Part shown: positions 46,141 to 56,968 of the stretch, in pieces
Layout: each line of letters begins with the position of its first letter
Position numbering within the stretch: the stretch's first letter is position 1
NCBI GenBank assembly: GCA_034401795.1
Contig: CM067371.1
Span: 84,848,783-84,912,782, forward strand
Source of the DNA: Chaetoderma sp. LZ-2023a
Taxonomy: Eukaryota > Mollusca > Caudofoveata > Chaetodermatida > Chaetodermatidae
Direction: 5' to 3'
DNA: 64,000 bases
The notes under the pieces: generated by a model
What the model saw: the letters and a program-made list of their open reading frames with translations, nothing else
The model's database searches: none
What the model was told of the DNA's origin: nothing
Position numbers and translations under genes: made by a program

Positions 46141-48117
46141 TCAGGAACGAGCCCCACGGCCGCCCCACGGCTTCTTGTGGTATGACGGTCCGGAACCGCC
46201 GCCACGGCTATCCTTACGGTAGCCGCCTCGGCCCGAACCGCCACCCTTCCTGTCTTCCTCATACGGCCTCTTACTAGAGGACTTATATGAGGACGAACGG
46301 CCAGGTCCTTGCGATCCGGATGACCTATGGGCATCACGGCCAGAAGGACGGAAGGGCGATCTAGGACGCTGCCTCTGCTGCTCCTGTCTATGCTGACGGT
46401 AGGACTGTTGCGGCTGAGTCCTCTTAGTCGACTTCCACGACTTGCCGACCACTTCTTGCTCCGCCACCATTGACGCAACCTTGGAGAGCGCTTGTCATGC
46501 CGAGCCGCCGAACAAGCCTGGACCAATGAAGGGCGCAGAAGATAATGCAGCCCTCATCTCTGGTCCTGGTTCTCCACAATCGAGAACCATTCTCCGTCGC
46601 TCTGCCAACGTTCTAGTAATTACACTGGCCAGGCAATCCTGAGACAGGCGCATGGTGTCCCGAATAACTCCGGGAGCAGCCTCTGGCACCTGTCCGCCTT
46701 CCGCCGTGCAGTCCAGCATACCCTGCAAGACGGTACACCTGTGCGACAGCGCAGCCATGGCTGCCCTGGCCACATCCTCAATGAGCATAAGCTCATTGAA
46801 CGGGTCTTTGTTGGTCTGCGAAACCAAGGGACGTGACCGCCCCTTAGCCTTCCCAGCCAATGGCCTATTCAGCGCCTCTTGTTCCCCAACGGAAAGCCGT
46901 GGAACCCGGGCGTACTGATGATAGGCCAGCTCAGGAAAACGGACCCTACTCCTTATCCCCTTCGGGGCCTTTGGTAATGCATAGTCTGGCTGAACCAGAC
47001 GGTATGCCGCAACTTCCAACATGTCAGAAGTCTGCGTATCCAATGGGAGTGTCGGCATGGCAGAAGAGCCACTTGACAGAGCGCTAGCCGCACACTCTGA
47101 CATCCGTTCCATCGCCGGATCGCGCTGAGATCCTAGATCAGATGCCAACCCGAGACGATTGGTCATCCATCCAAGGACCTGCACCCATTCAGCTTCGGTG
47201 CAGAAAACGGACACGTCCATCAAAGAACTGCCGTTCTCATCCTCCCTCTCTCCCTTAGATGAGAGGGCCACCGACGTTCCATGCTGGGCATTACGATACG
47301 CGTCTCTGCCAGGACAGAGCGCATACATAACGCGAATACCGGCGGCACCGGTGTCTAGTGAATCGCCAGACACGGATTCCCCGCAATCCATCGGCTACCG
47401 CACGGGATCCGGGACTACGACCGCCTTAACTACGGCTGGTACCGTCACTCCGATAGGAGCCGCACCTAACGCCGCCGGGATACCAGCAGGAACCGCAAAA
47501 CACGGCTCCGCCGGCATTCCCGGTTGCACAAATAGCGGATGGAATCTGCCCGACGGAACGTCGACATCACCATCCGCCTGGCAAACCCGTACAAATCCTG
47601 AGGGCGACCCCTGGGACGTACTAGGCATTGCCGTCATCGAAAGATCCGGCATGCCGGAATCCTCCATTAGCAGCAGATGTTCCTCCTCTACCGTCGGCTC
47701 TTGAGCCAAGGACAGAGAAGGGGCAGGTACATGCCCCTCAGCAGAACTAGCCGGACCACCTAATGGTTGTCCTGCACCAGCTTGCCTCACCGGGACCGTG
47801 GACTGCAACGAGTCAAACATCGCCTTGAACTGGGCCGCCCATACGCCCAGCGCTGAATCCATTCGTTCATTCAGACGACCTTCAAGTCCCATAAGAGACG
47901 CCTGCTGCACCTTCGCTGCCTTGTCCTTCGCGATCCTCTCCAGCCTCGCACGTCGATCCCTGTCAAACTCTGCCACCATTGCCGACGACCACTTCACGCA
48001 CACATCACAAGGGCTGCCGACCGTACACTGAGCGCACGCCACACAGTGATGTCCCAAGTACTTCCGCTTCATGAACCTGTTGCACTTCTTGCACAACGTG
48101 TCCGGATTCTTAGGTTT
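46141..48117 (-). pseudogene. E1 gag-like frame, two internal stops
   Basis: One frame runs from a splice-acceptor-like site (tctctgtgttcgcag|, exon start 48117) to the stop at 46141, broken by TAG 47395-47397 and TGA 46495-46497. Near the N-terminus are seven cysteines with spacing C-2-C-12-C-2-C-2-C-5-C-2-C (48000-48090), then an Arg/Lys helix, a Pro/Ala-rich region, a conserved middle (GPGLFGG near 46510) and a very basic Arg/Ser/Gly-rich end (GGGSGRGGYRKDSRGGGSG). There is no ATG before the cysteine cluster in this frame. It overlaps the RT frame over about 46141-46526. The stops could be decay or recoding; decay is simpler. Confidence 0.8.
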
Positions 48118-48180
48118 CTGCGAACACAGAGAAAAATTAAAACGCTGCACATGACAAATGATGATGAGCAACACGCACAA

Positions 48181-48760
48181 TCGACTTGATAGTTAGGATT
48201 TCTTAAACACATTAACTTCCTCTTAAATTAATGATAATCAAGTTCTTAGGCAGGAAATATTTGAAACTTTTTTGAGTGAAAATTTTTTAAAACACACAAC
48301 TCAGCCTTTAACTAGCGTTAAATAACCAAGGCTACATCGCCGATCGCTACAAACACCCTCGACAATGAAGCGAAAGCTAAAAATCGGCGATAAACAGAGT
48401 GCATAGACACACCAAGCCAAGAACGACATAATACATGGGCGCCGCCATCTTGGCCAAGGGCGCATCCATCTTTAGAGGAACCGAGTCGCAAGAGAAAATT
48501 AACCGAGTACCCGAATTACATTAAAAGCTAAGCGACTCCAACAATGGCTAACATTTTAAAACAATGTGCCAATTTAAGGAAATTTCAAACAGTATTTATG
48601 GCACGAATGTATAAATTCTAGATTGATACAACCTGCCCCTGTGATGATTTTCCTAGTTCCTCCATGAAGCCACCGATGTAAATCCTTCCTAACACCGATA
48701 ACCGCTTAAATTAACTAAAATTTGAGCACACTAAAATTGCGACTTGACAAAAACGCAAAA
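48181..48760 (-). other. E1 5' untranslated region
   Basis: No frame. It contains 'ccaagatggcggc' on the - strand (48441-48453) and would hold the upstream exon proposed for gag. I could not choose a donor. Confidence 0.5.
48441..48453 (-). promoter_or_regulatory. YY1-like site in E1 5' region
   Basis: CCAAGATGGCGGC on the - strand matches the AAnATGGCGGC core bound by YY1, which is used at the start of some LINE promoters. An internal promoter role here is an inference from one motif. Confidence 0.35.
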
Positions 48761-48761
48761 T

Positions 48762-48922
48762 AGACGAATCTGACTGTGATTGGGAATTGACTCGGTACCT
48801 GCGGCTATGGTATTCCCGGACACAGTAGGGGCAGGACCAGGATAGTGCGGAGTTTTAATTGTTTATTTTGAGCTAGACTAGATAATAGACATTATCATAA
48901 TAGTACATCTGGTAAGTATTAT
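48762..48922. repeat. E1 right inverted terminal repeat
   Basis: 'agacgaatctgactgtgatt' to 'ggtaagtatta', the reverse of 42187-42346. The outer 12 bp (ttcgaagtagaat) is unique to this end and reappears only in the ICR. Confidence 0.92.
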
Positions 48923-48974
48923 TCGAAGTAGAATGGACAGACAGCTGGACAAAAAGGTTTTTGAACCTGTAGAC

Positions 48975-49345
48975 AAAATCGAGGATTTCAGCTTATTCAT
49001 CAATTATATGATGTCATAATCAACTACATGACATGTGGGATGACATCACAATCAATTATATCATGAATGAGTATGACGCAGCTAAGTTTGTCACCAGTGC
49101 TTAATTGATGACAGACTAAGCGTTATTGTACGATTTGTTTGTCGGTACTATTTAATAAACATGCTGTTGAATAAATTGAGAAACTAATTTGACTGGATGC
49201 TGTTAGTGCATAGAATGCAGTTAAATTAGTTTCAAAATATTTAACAGCTTACCTGTATAGTTTTATGGAAATACAGTCAGGGTGTTCAGGAATCGCTCGA
49301 TCCCAACATGGGCGAAGAGTTGGTGGAGAATTGCTGAATGGATTG
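48975..49345 (+). mobile_element. Family F MITE in gene B intron, worn ends
   Basis: 'atcaattatatgatgtcata' block, palindrome remnants at 49163-49248, 'aatcgctcgatcccaac'. Terminal repeats are not recognisable. Confidence 0.65.
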
Positions 49346-49588
49346 TACATATATAACACTCAAACCTGTCAATAAAGCCATCTACATTTTAGTCCTTGAG
49401 ATGCCTTTTATGGTGGCTGAAAGACCAGCTTTAAAGCTTAGATTTGCAATATTGTGACCAAACCAATGCCATTTCATTTAACCCTTTTGCGGCAACATCT
49501 TCCAGTCAATTTAACGTCAAAATATTCAAAGAACTATTCCTTACTTACATTATAAAGAGCGTGTTATTTCTGATCTGTATACATGTGT
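49346..49588. other. Gene B intron segment
   Basis: A half H arm ('tcaaaatattcaaagaac', about 49517) is present; otherwise nothing is recognised. Confidence 0.35.
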
Positions 49589-49780
49589 TAACCCTTTAAT
49601 GGCTAAATTTGGTCAGCAAAATCTAAATATCTGTATGCCTACTGACTTTCCATTTACAGGCCAAGAGAGTACAATTTTTGAAAATGTGTCACTGGAATGA
49701 GTCATTCCAGTGGTAAATTTTCAAAAATTGTATTCTCAAGACCATAACAGAGGTCGGCATGTCCATAAAATAGTTAAAGT
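49589..49780. mobile_element. Family P MITE next to gene B exon
   Basis: 'ttaaccctttaatggctaaa' start. The hairpin is reduced (acaatttttgaaaatgtgtc ... aaattttcaaaaattgtatt). It ends about 15 bp from the exon donor at 49795. Confidence 0.7.
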
Positions 49781-49795
49781 GCTAAACATACTTAC

Positions 49796-50768
49796 AAACA
49801 TCGAATGATGTGTTCTGCTTCTTGTGATTCGCTTGTAGACTGGCAGCTTTCATCAACAACTGCTGCACATGACCGGTTACAGAGGTCATACTAATCTGAC
49901 CAGAACCTCGAAGTAAGGAATAAAGTTCGGCATATTTCTGTTCCAACACATCCACATTTTCATCACCATTGTCATTATTCTGGGGCCGTCTTCTTGATAA
50001 AAGCTTCTTGCTTTTATGTTTGTTATTGGCCTTACTTGGATGGGCTTTATCTGTATTATCCACTGTAATCATATCTAATAAGCTGTTTGGTATTTCAATA
50101 TGCTGTACTGGCTTAAGAACCCGCTTATCAGTTCCACTATTATCACCAATAACATCCCTGTCATCTGAAGTCTTATTTTCTCCCAGGGCAGCGACTGTGT
50201 CACTGCCACTATCGTTATCACATTTAATAACAGGACTTTTACCATGAGTAGGAGATTGTTTATTGTGTTTGGAATTCTTTCTGTGTAATTGGCTGGGGGT
50301 TCGTTTTCGGACCTTCCTTTTACCAGCTGGTACAGATGGTTTTTTATCAATGGCCACGCAGCTTTTCTCTTCTGTAAGTGGTGGTGTACTTTGGGAATTA
50401 TAAACTCCATCAGTAACCTGGGGCGGACATTCTGTAACAGCTACATCTATATTGGTATCACACAAATTACTAACATCTTTCTGTGTAGACGCTACACTGC
50501 CTTCAGTAGAATTTGGCTCTGCTTGTTGACTCTGCACTGGCTCTTCACTTGACATGCTTGAGGGGTTCCCTTGTTCAATAAAGATGTGATTATCGTTACT
50601 TGAATCAGAATACTCAATGTTGTCTTCACACATGAAGTGCACGTGCTTGTTAGAGGTCGTGGTTTTATCAAGCTGTCCATCTGTATCAGTGGATAGTTGC
50701 TCAGCGTCTTCATCATTAATGCTGGAGCCTGATGGCGCAGAGCTCACGATCTCCCGTAGTAAGTCCAT
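49796..50768 (-). CDS. Gene B, 5' coding exon
   Basis: Starts at ATG 50766-50768 (first in-frame ATG after TGA at 50784-50786) and ends at donor GATGTTT|GTAAGT in phase 1, which fits the exon at 41493. It encodes 324 residues plus one base: acidic Ser/Thr-rich N-terminus (MDLLREIVSSAPSGSSINDE), a basic middle (AGKRKVRKRTPSQLHRKNSK), a second basic patch (KHKSKKLLSRRRP), then a helix (DVLEQKYAELYSLLRGSGQ). No known domain is recognised. Together with the 3' exon the protein would be about 887 residues, largely disordered with short coiled coils. I cannot exclude small exons inside the 8.3-kb intron whose length is a multiple of three. Confidence 0.78.
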
Positions 50769-50797
50769 CTTTAACAAATTATGTCACCATCCAGAAT
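50769..50797 (-). other. Gene B 5' UTR after a candidate acceptor
   Basis: An acceptor-like 'cactattatgtgttacag|' precedes 50797, suggesting an upstream non-coding exon. The short UTR has an ATG followed two codons later by TAA (minimal upstream frame). Confidence 0.45.
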
Positions 50798-50834
50798 CTG
50801 TAACACATAATAGTGAAAGGCTTAACCACTTGAA

Positions 50835-51240
50835 CATGAACAAAAGCAATCAGAGATTGCAAACCCTCCCACTTCCGCTTTTTGTCACAAAAAGATTATT
50901 TTTAATTTTCCAGATGTTTAATTTTCGGATCATGACTAAAGTTGTGAAATTATAGTGATAAGTGTACTGCCACGCCCTTTCGTGAATTAAAATTTGAAGC
51001 CAAATTGGACCTTTAGTTTCCGAGATATCCCTAGATCTAGAATTTGATACGATCTGAGTCTGGAAATCATCTTTCATCTTAAGATACTTTGATGTGCTAA
51101 GATTTGAGCCAAATTGGATCAGTAGATTTTGAGATACACATGTACTTCTTGGGAAACACAAATACATGTATCTAGACAGACAGTCTAGCGAACTGAATGC
51201 AATGTACCTGTTTGCCCTTAGAATGCAAGGATAATAACTA
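50835..51240. repeat. Dispersed repeat, 'agcaatcagagattgcaaa' family, copy 2
   Basis: Begins 'caaaagcaatcagagattgc'; shares 'ttgaagccaaattggacc' and 'gtttccgagatatcc' with 38740-39205. It has no AGGC expansion. Confidence 0.68.
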
Positions 51241-51767
51241 GGGGTGTCACAATACGCAATATGTATCATGTATAGCTTGGCGATACATGTATTGTATCGG
51301 CACCTGTGCATCGCAATACAGAGGTACACCATGTTTAGTCATTAGATTTTAAAATTAAATAATGATATGACTTAATGCCATGCATTATTTCACTATTTTC
51401 ATCTTATTTTAGCACAAATTTCAGCTAACACCAAAATATCTTGGCAAATACAGGTATGGAGATTGAGATTTTTGCTTTTCAGTACTTTATGACACTGTTA
51501 AATATGCCAAGATATTGACAAAGTGCTTCATTTCACATTTTCCATTGCTGTAGGTGAAGCCACAGGAGTCTGCCGTTTTAGATACGTAAACGCGAAATCA
51601 AAAATATGAAAACATGGTAGCACCATATACTACTATACATATAATAGTGTATATTATATATAGTGGTATATAGTGCTAGTGTGCTACCGTGTTTTCGTAT
51701 TTTTTATTTCACGTTTCGTATCTAAGATTGAAGGAAATTTCAATTTCCCTTTCTCCGAGATCTAAAA

Positions 51768-51940
51768 ATACTCACCATTCTATTACTTCTGATACAGCTA
51801 GCCCTGATAGCTGGGCCCTAGGACTATAGACTTAGTAAGCTTTACCAACTCCTGGAACCGTGTACTCGGCTCCCAACTGCTGAGTACCCGTTTGCCATGA
51901 AGCTCATATTGTTGGCATAGCCACCAAACAAGAGAAACCC
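51768..51940. repeat. E2 left inverted terminal repeat
   Basis: 'atactcaccattctattact' to 'catgaagctcat' and a few bases beyond; reversed at 56800-56968 with scattered differences. Confidence 0.85.
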
Positions 51941-51984
51941 ATGGCTTGCCTCCGTGGGGCTGGGAGGCTGGGAGGCTGGGTCCG

Positions 51985-52083
51985 TAATAGAATGGTGAGT
52001 ATTGTTAGATCTCGGAGAAAGGGAAATTGAAATTTCCTTTCATTCTCCTTCGATCAATACTCACAATTCTATTACTTCTGATA
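51985..52083. repeat. E2 internal complementary region
   Basis: 'taatagaatggtgagtattg' ... 'caatactcacaattctatta'. The centre joins the reversed left end (..gaaatttcctt) to the reversed right end (ttctccttcgatc) through 'tca'. Confidence 0.85.
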
Positions 52084-52407
52084 TACACCAGATTTAGTCA
52101 GTAACATGGTGGGAAAGGGCAAGCCATCAATTGCTACTTTTGCCCCATGGAGAAAGAGCTAGACTTAAACTTGATTAATGGAGACCTAAAAGGACCATCA
52201 AGTTAACGGAACCGAATCACATTCGCATCACTGCCCCCCCCCCCCTTTTTTTCTCCTAAGAAAAGGGAGAGAACTCACGAACATGCATCTTGCCTGAAAC
52301 ACAAATAGATGTATGCCAAGATATATATTAGCCTGGGAATGAGCATGAATATATAAGATGAATGAACATGATATATAGACATAATACAAAATACTCTCAA
52401 TCTTGAA
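52084..52407 (-). other. E2 3' non-coding region
   Basis: Contains a run of 12 or more C followed by T (52232-52255). No frame is supported. Confidence 0.5.
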
Positions 52408-52615
52408 TTACCTCATGATATTTGGATTCCAACGTGGAGCCTCCAGCCATTCACTTGTCCGGCCATCAGTGACACAATCTGGTTGACATCCTCTCGCCCG
52501 ACCATGTCTGCTTCTTAATTCTTTCTTACAAATGCCAAAAAAGGGAGAAGAGCAGGGTGCAGCGAATCTCCTACTAGGAGATTTTGACGCTTTTTCCACC
52601 ATACAAGATGCGACA

Positions 52616-53902
52616 TTATTGGCTCCAAAACTGGCACCAGCTTTGACAGGGGTTCTGTTCTGTTTCCACAGAGACATCAGATACAACTGGATAGGTCTTC
52701 GCATCAGAGCAGCGTACAGGATTACCTGCTCCATGGAGACCATCATGCCCAGCATCTGAAGAAACCGCCTCGCCTGAATGTGGTTTCCCAATCGAAAACT
52801 CTTGAGGATGGCTAACAGACACCACTCTGGGCTCTGACGGGTAAACCCTGCCCTCCTCGAGATCGAATCGCATCCTTAAATAAACGAACTGTTGAATGGG
52901 TGTCAACTCGGATTTCTCCTTGTTGACTATCCAGCCTAGATCTGAAAGTAACTTCAGAGTCAGAGCAGTATCCACCTCTAACCTGGCTGATGTGTCTGCT
53001 TTGATCAGCCAATCGTCTATGTAGGTGTGAAGCGCCACGTTCTCTTTTCTGAGAAACGCTGTCACCGCAAGGACCACTCTTGTGAAAACTCTTGGAGCTG
53101 TCGACAGGCCGAATGGGAGGACTATAAACTCCCATACTTGATTCTGAAAAGCAAATCTCAGAAACCTGTGACAACTCCTGTTCATTGGAATGTGGAAATA
53201 TGCATCTTTCAGATCGATCGATACACACCACATTCCTTTCCTCAATCCTGCCATTACCGACCTCGGGGTTTCCATCTGAAACCGATCCGCATGGATAAAC
53301 CAATTTAATGCCTGAGATTGAGTACGGGTCTCCATCCCCCTGTGCTCTTGGGGACCAGGAACATGTTTGAATAGAAGCCTGGAGTGTTCCGGTTTTATTG
53401 CTCCCTTCAGAAGCAACCCTGACACTTCGTCTTGAATGGCTTCTAACTTGTCTGATTCCCTTGGAACGGGTGTCCAGACAGGTGCCAAAGACAGATTCTG
53501 TGATGGAAAGTCCCACCACTCTGGCATGTATCCCTGGGATAACCACCTCAGGACCAGACTGTCTGACGTCACACCTCGCCAAGCCTCGATGAAACGCATG
53601 AGCATTCCACCCACTATAGATGCCTCGACGCCTAATGGGGGTGTCTGGCACGCGATCCGCTCTCCCCTCCCCCCCCCCCCCCTCTCTCGACAAGAGAGAG
53701 AACCATTTTGGTCTTGGCTTGGCCGGTCTAACTGGCACCGCTGTTCCTGTTGCACAGGTGTGGTCCAGGCAGATGCGAAGGGAGCTCTCATACCCTCAGG
53801 TATGATCCGCTCCCTTCTTTCCGCCCTTTGAGGACTTACCATTCCCCTTCCAGCCTCTCGGGCGATCAGGAGCAACATTGGGGAGGGTAGGAGCCTCCAC
53901 AA
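52616..53902 (-). pseudogene. E2 reverse transcriptase remnant
   Basis: Reads SIDLKDAYFHIPM, LPFGLSTAPRVF, YIDDWLI and VNKEKSELTP, so the RT core is recognisable. Relative to E3, an 8-bp loss near 53385 and a 1-bp loss near 53310 put about 25 residues out of frame before frame is regained. After the YLRM block another shift gives unrelated residues to the stop at 52616. The true-frame continuation lies in the short open stretch 52408-52791 and runs into the large deletion. It cannot encode a complete enzyme. Confidence 0.85.
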
Positions 53903-55891
53903 CCTTCTTGGCTTTCTTCGTCAGAGGCGGCTGAGAAAACCCAGTAGAAGCAGAAGCAGCACTAGGCTTAGCTTTCGCCTTGCCTTTGTGCTTTTTCTGC
54001 TTCTTAGACGGTTGCACGGTCAGCGGCTTGGCTACAGCCCCTAGTGCGTGCGCCTGACGCACTAGCTCTAGCTGCAGATTAACCGCCAACCGATTCTGCG
54101 CAATGCTGGCCGTGTCCTCTAAGATGACCCGTGCCTGGCCACCAAAGATGCTAGGGCCTGTCAGGGGTGTCCCAAGAAGACGCTCCCTGATGGCAGTAGC
54201 TGGACGCATATGGTCAAGAACCATCTGCCTCCTGGACTTGGTCACACGGACCTGCACCCTTGCCAATGCATCCATAGACAGCCCCAGGCCGTCATTGACG
54301 CACGAAAGTGCCACAGGTGGCACAGGGTGGCCTGCCCCACTTTCAGTCCACACCGACTGAAGAAGACGATAAGAATGGTTGACAGCACTCATTGCTGCCC
54401 TCACACCCTCATCACATAGGGACAGGACTTCATCATGGTGTACCTGAGCTTTGTCTACCAGTGCCGGGGCGGGGCCACCCACTCCAGCACTCATCAGTCA
54501 TCCTGGGTGACCGACGGGACACCACCATACCTGTCGTATTCCCCCCGTGGAATACGACACCTCGTCTGCACCTCCCTGGAGGCTGCAGGAAGCTGGCCCT
54601 TGGTCATGAGTTGTTTGCTATAAATAGCATCAAGTAACTCAATAAACCTTGGATCCAGTCCAATAGACTGGATCCGGGCTGCGGACAAGATCCCCATCCT
54701 AATCGATGCCACCGATGGACTGGGTGCATCCTTCTCGGCCGTGCTCGGAACCACAGATGGGTCTACCCTGGCTAGCCAAGCCAGAGCCTCAGACCAATCC
54801 GTCTCCGAGGAGGACACTCCCGTGAACACATCACCCGTTGACATGTTCACAGCCCTACCAGCAACGGCCTCCCGGCTAGGAGCCATTACTGATATGCCAA
54901 GAACTCTGGTACCGTTCGGTTCCGCCGCCACCCCATGGAACACACCAGTCCATGAAGTAGGGCTGCACGTGCGGACCCGTAGCGGTTGAGGAACCGTGGC
55001 CAAACACGGGCGCCAACGGCACCCCATGTCTGACCGTCGGACCAGGCCAGATAGGCGAGTACCACACCTGGCCCGGCACACCCGTCACCGTGTCGGTTGG
55101 CGGCAAACCAACCATCACGCGACCGGTGCCCGGTACCGGAGTGGCCTCAACCACGGGCGGAGCCGCTGCCCTGGCTTGCGCCAAGCCAGACAGATGGAGC
55201 GTGGTTCCATCCAGGATGGAATTGACCTCCATGCTCTCCACCCGCGGCATCACAGGCCGCAGCAACCTCTCCTCCTCCGGCTCCTCATCTTCAGACCCTG
55301 AAGAGTCATCACTAGACGAGGAAACCGTGGAGCCATCCTGGTGGACGGCTCCCATGCCTGATGGACCGGCCACCGCTACTGGACCACCCGGAGGTGGCCG
55401 CAGAGACAGAACCTGTCAGGCCGGAGCCCGACGGGACTGCCAGGGGGCCGTACGAGATGGCTCCCTCGGTGGCCAGTCCAGAACCATGTCCAAGGACAGG
55501 GTCCGAATCAAACATGGGGAGAGACTGTCCTACAACTTTTTGGCAGCAGGGACGACACCACCGTGGGAAGAACGCTATGCAAGAAGCCTTGCACAGCCGG
55601 ACCAAACCACGCCTGCGGTGCCATCTCCGCCACCTCCGGTTGCAGACGTGGAGCGCCCCAAAGGGCCGAAACGGACGTTCCATGATTTACTTTCGGACCG
55701 CCTGGCCCTGCGTCAGACCCTGCCAAGTCCTTCTGGGCAAGGAACTTCAGCATCATGTCGACCGACCACACTGCACACACGTTACACCTAATGTCAAGAT
55801 TACACTTCGTACAGCGAAAACAGACATGGTCCTTGAACAGAACCCGAACGAATTTGTGGCACTCGTCACATGATGGCGGGGCTGGCTTGGC
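53796..55891 (-). pseudogene. E2 gag-like region, broken
   Basis: Begins after a splice-acceptor-like 'gcgcttatttatag|' (exon start 55891). The frame is closed by that TAG, so an N-terminus must come from elsewhere. The seven-cysteine cluster (55770-55871) has exactly the E1 spacing. Acidic Ser-rich sequence follows (55240-55370), then the conserved middle (GLDPRFIELLDAIYSKQLMT, GPSIFGG) and a Lys-rich end (KKQKKHKGKAKAK). Frames change near 55500, 54990 and 54494, where TGA TGA replaces CGA TGG of E3. The gag end overlaps the RT frame by about 107 bp, as in E1. Confidence 0.78.
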
Positions 55892-56799
55892 CTATAAATA
55901 AGCGCAAACCTACAATAAGCAAGCGGAACGAAACAGAGATGGAAGGCAGACAATTAATTTCAAATATTTTGATCATAAATTAACTGTAAACCCTACCGCA
56001 CCCCACCCCACAACGTTACAGCAAAGATCACATTGATTATGACGACAATAACGAAGCGGGCAATAATACACCCATACACAGATCCTCAAGGATGTATACC
56101 GGCACCATGAATCATATCGCATAGCATTCGAGGTATATTTACTAATAAATTTAAATTATACTCCTAACGAAGGCCAAAACGATATGTGAATAAACAACAA
56201 AATGTAAACAAATTGCTGTAGCACACGGTAAAACCGCAGACCACACATCTAAATCAAGAATTTTGAAACCACTGATCATTGCAAACAGATCGTGATAACA
56301 CGCAAAACTTGAAAATTCCAGAGTTTTTCTGGTACCAATTAAAGTACGCAGTACCTAGAATCAGATGCGCGAATTAATGAAACATTTTCTTCACATAAAC
56401 ATCCGAGTAACCCGGGTGTGACGTCACCCGCTCGGATCTTACGGAGAACGACATCAGCCAATTTCCGTGTTAAAAAACACCGTCAATCAACACCTAATTT
56501 CATATCTGCCGATCGCCTGTTGGGGTTTAAAGGAAGGCGATCATCTGGCATATTTCGTTGTTAACACACATCCCAGATTCTTTGGGGTTAGAAATTGGAA
56601 CATGCGACACAGACAAAATTTTAGAGACCTAAGTCTCTAACTATTTAAAACTATGGAATAACATGGAAATATACGACCTGGTTATCATCGGCAGAATCCA
56701 TGGTAATCCAAATATCCTTTAGAGAGCGCACAAGCTATCACAATTTAACACAGAAAAAAGACTTAGAACAATCTCAAGACTTCCAACTGCAAAAAAGCA
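55892..56799 (-). other. E2 5' non-coding region
   Basis: No frame. 'gtgacgtcac' at about 56418-56427 is a CRE-like palindrome. I see no clear donor for the proposed leader exon. Confidence 0.45.
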
Positions 56800-56968
56800 T
56801 GTGTCTCTTGTTGCTATGCAAACAAGAATGAGCTTCATAGCTAAAGGGGAACTCGGCAGTTGGGAGCCGAGTACCCGATTCCAGGAGTCGGTTAAGCTTA
56901 CTAAGTCTATAGTCCTAGGGCCCAGCTATCAGGGCTAGCTGTACCAGAAGTAATAGAATGGTGAGTAT
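56800..56968. repeat. E2 right inverted terminal repeat
   Basis: 'atgcaaacaagaatgagctt' to 'taatagaatggtgagtat'. The end-specific 'gatcgaaggagaa' follows to about 56982. Confidence 0.85.

Larger units (their letters stand above)
42148..48934 (-). mobile_element. DIRS-type retrotransposon E1, full length
   Basis: A 6.8-kb element with gag, RT/RNase H and tyrosine recombinase in that order on the - strand. Inverted terminal repeats of about 160 bp lie at 42187-42346 and 48762-48922. The internal complementary region at 42413-42514 is the reverse complement of the left outer end joined to that of the right outer end. This fixes the ends: both genomic termini and the ICR join share AAT (42148-42150, 48932-48934). 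There are no long terminal repeats and no DDE integrase. It lies in the gene B intron in the same orientation as the gene. RT and recombinase frames are open; gag has stops, so it is probably not autonomous now. Confidence 0.93.

Noticed and set aside
42148..48934. LTR retrovirus-like or Ty3 element
   Set aside because: Terminal repeats are inverted, an ICR is present, and the integration enzyme is a tyrosine recombinase, not a DDE integrase. There is no protease and no envelope.
55090..55873. Long frames on the + strand opposite E2 gag
   Set aside because: GC-rich antisense shadows of the gag region; no homology recognised.
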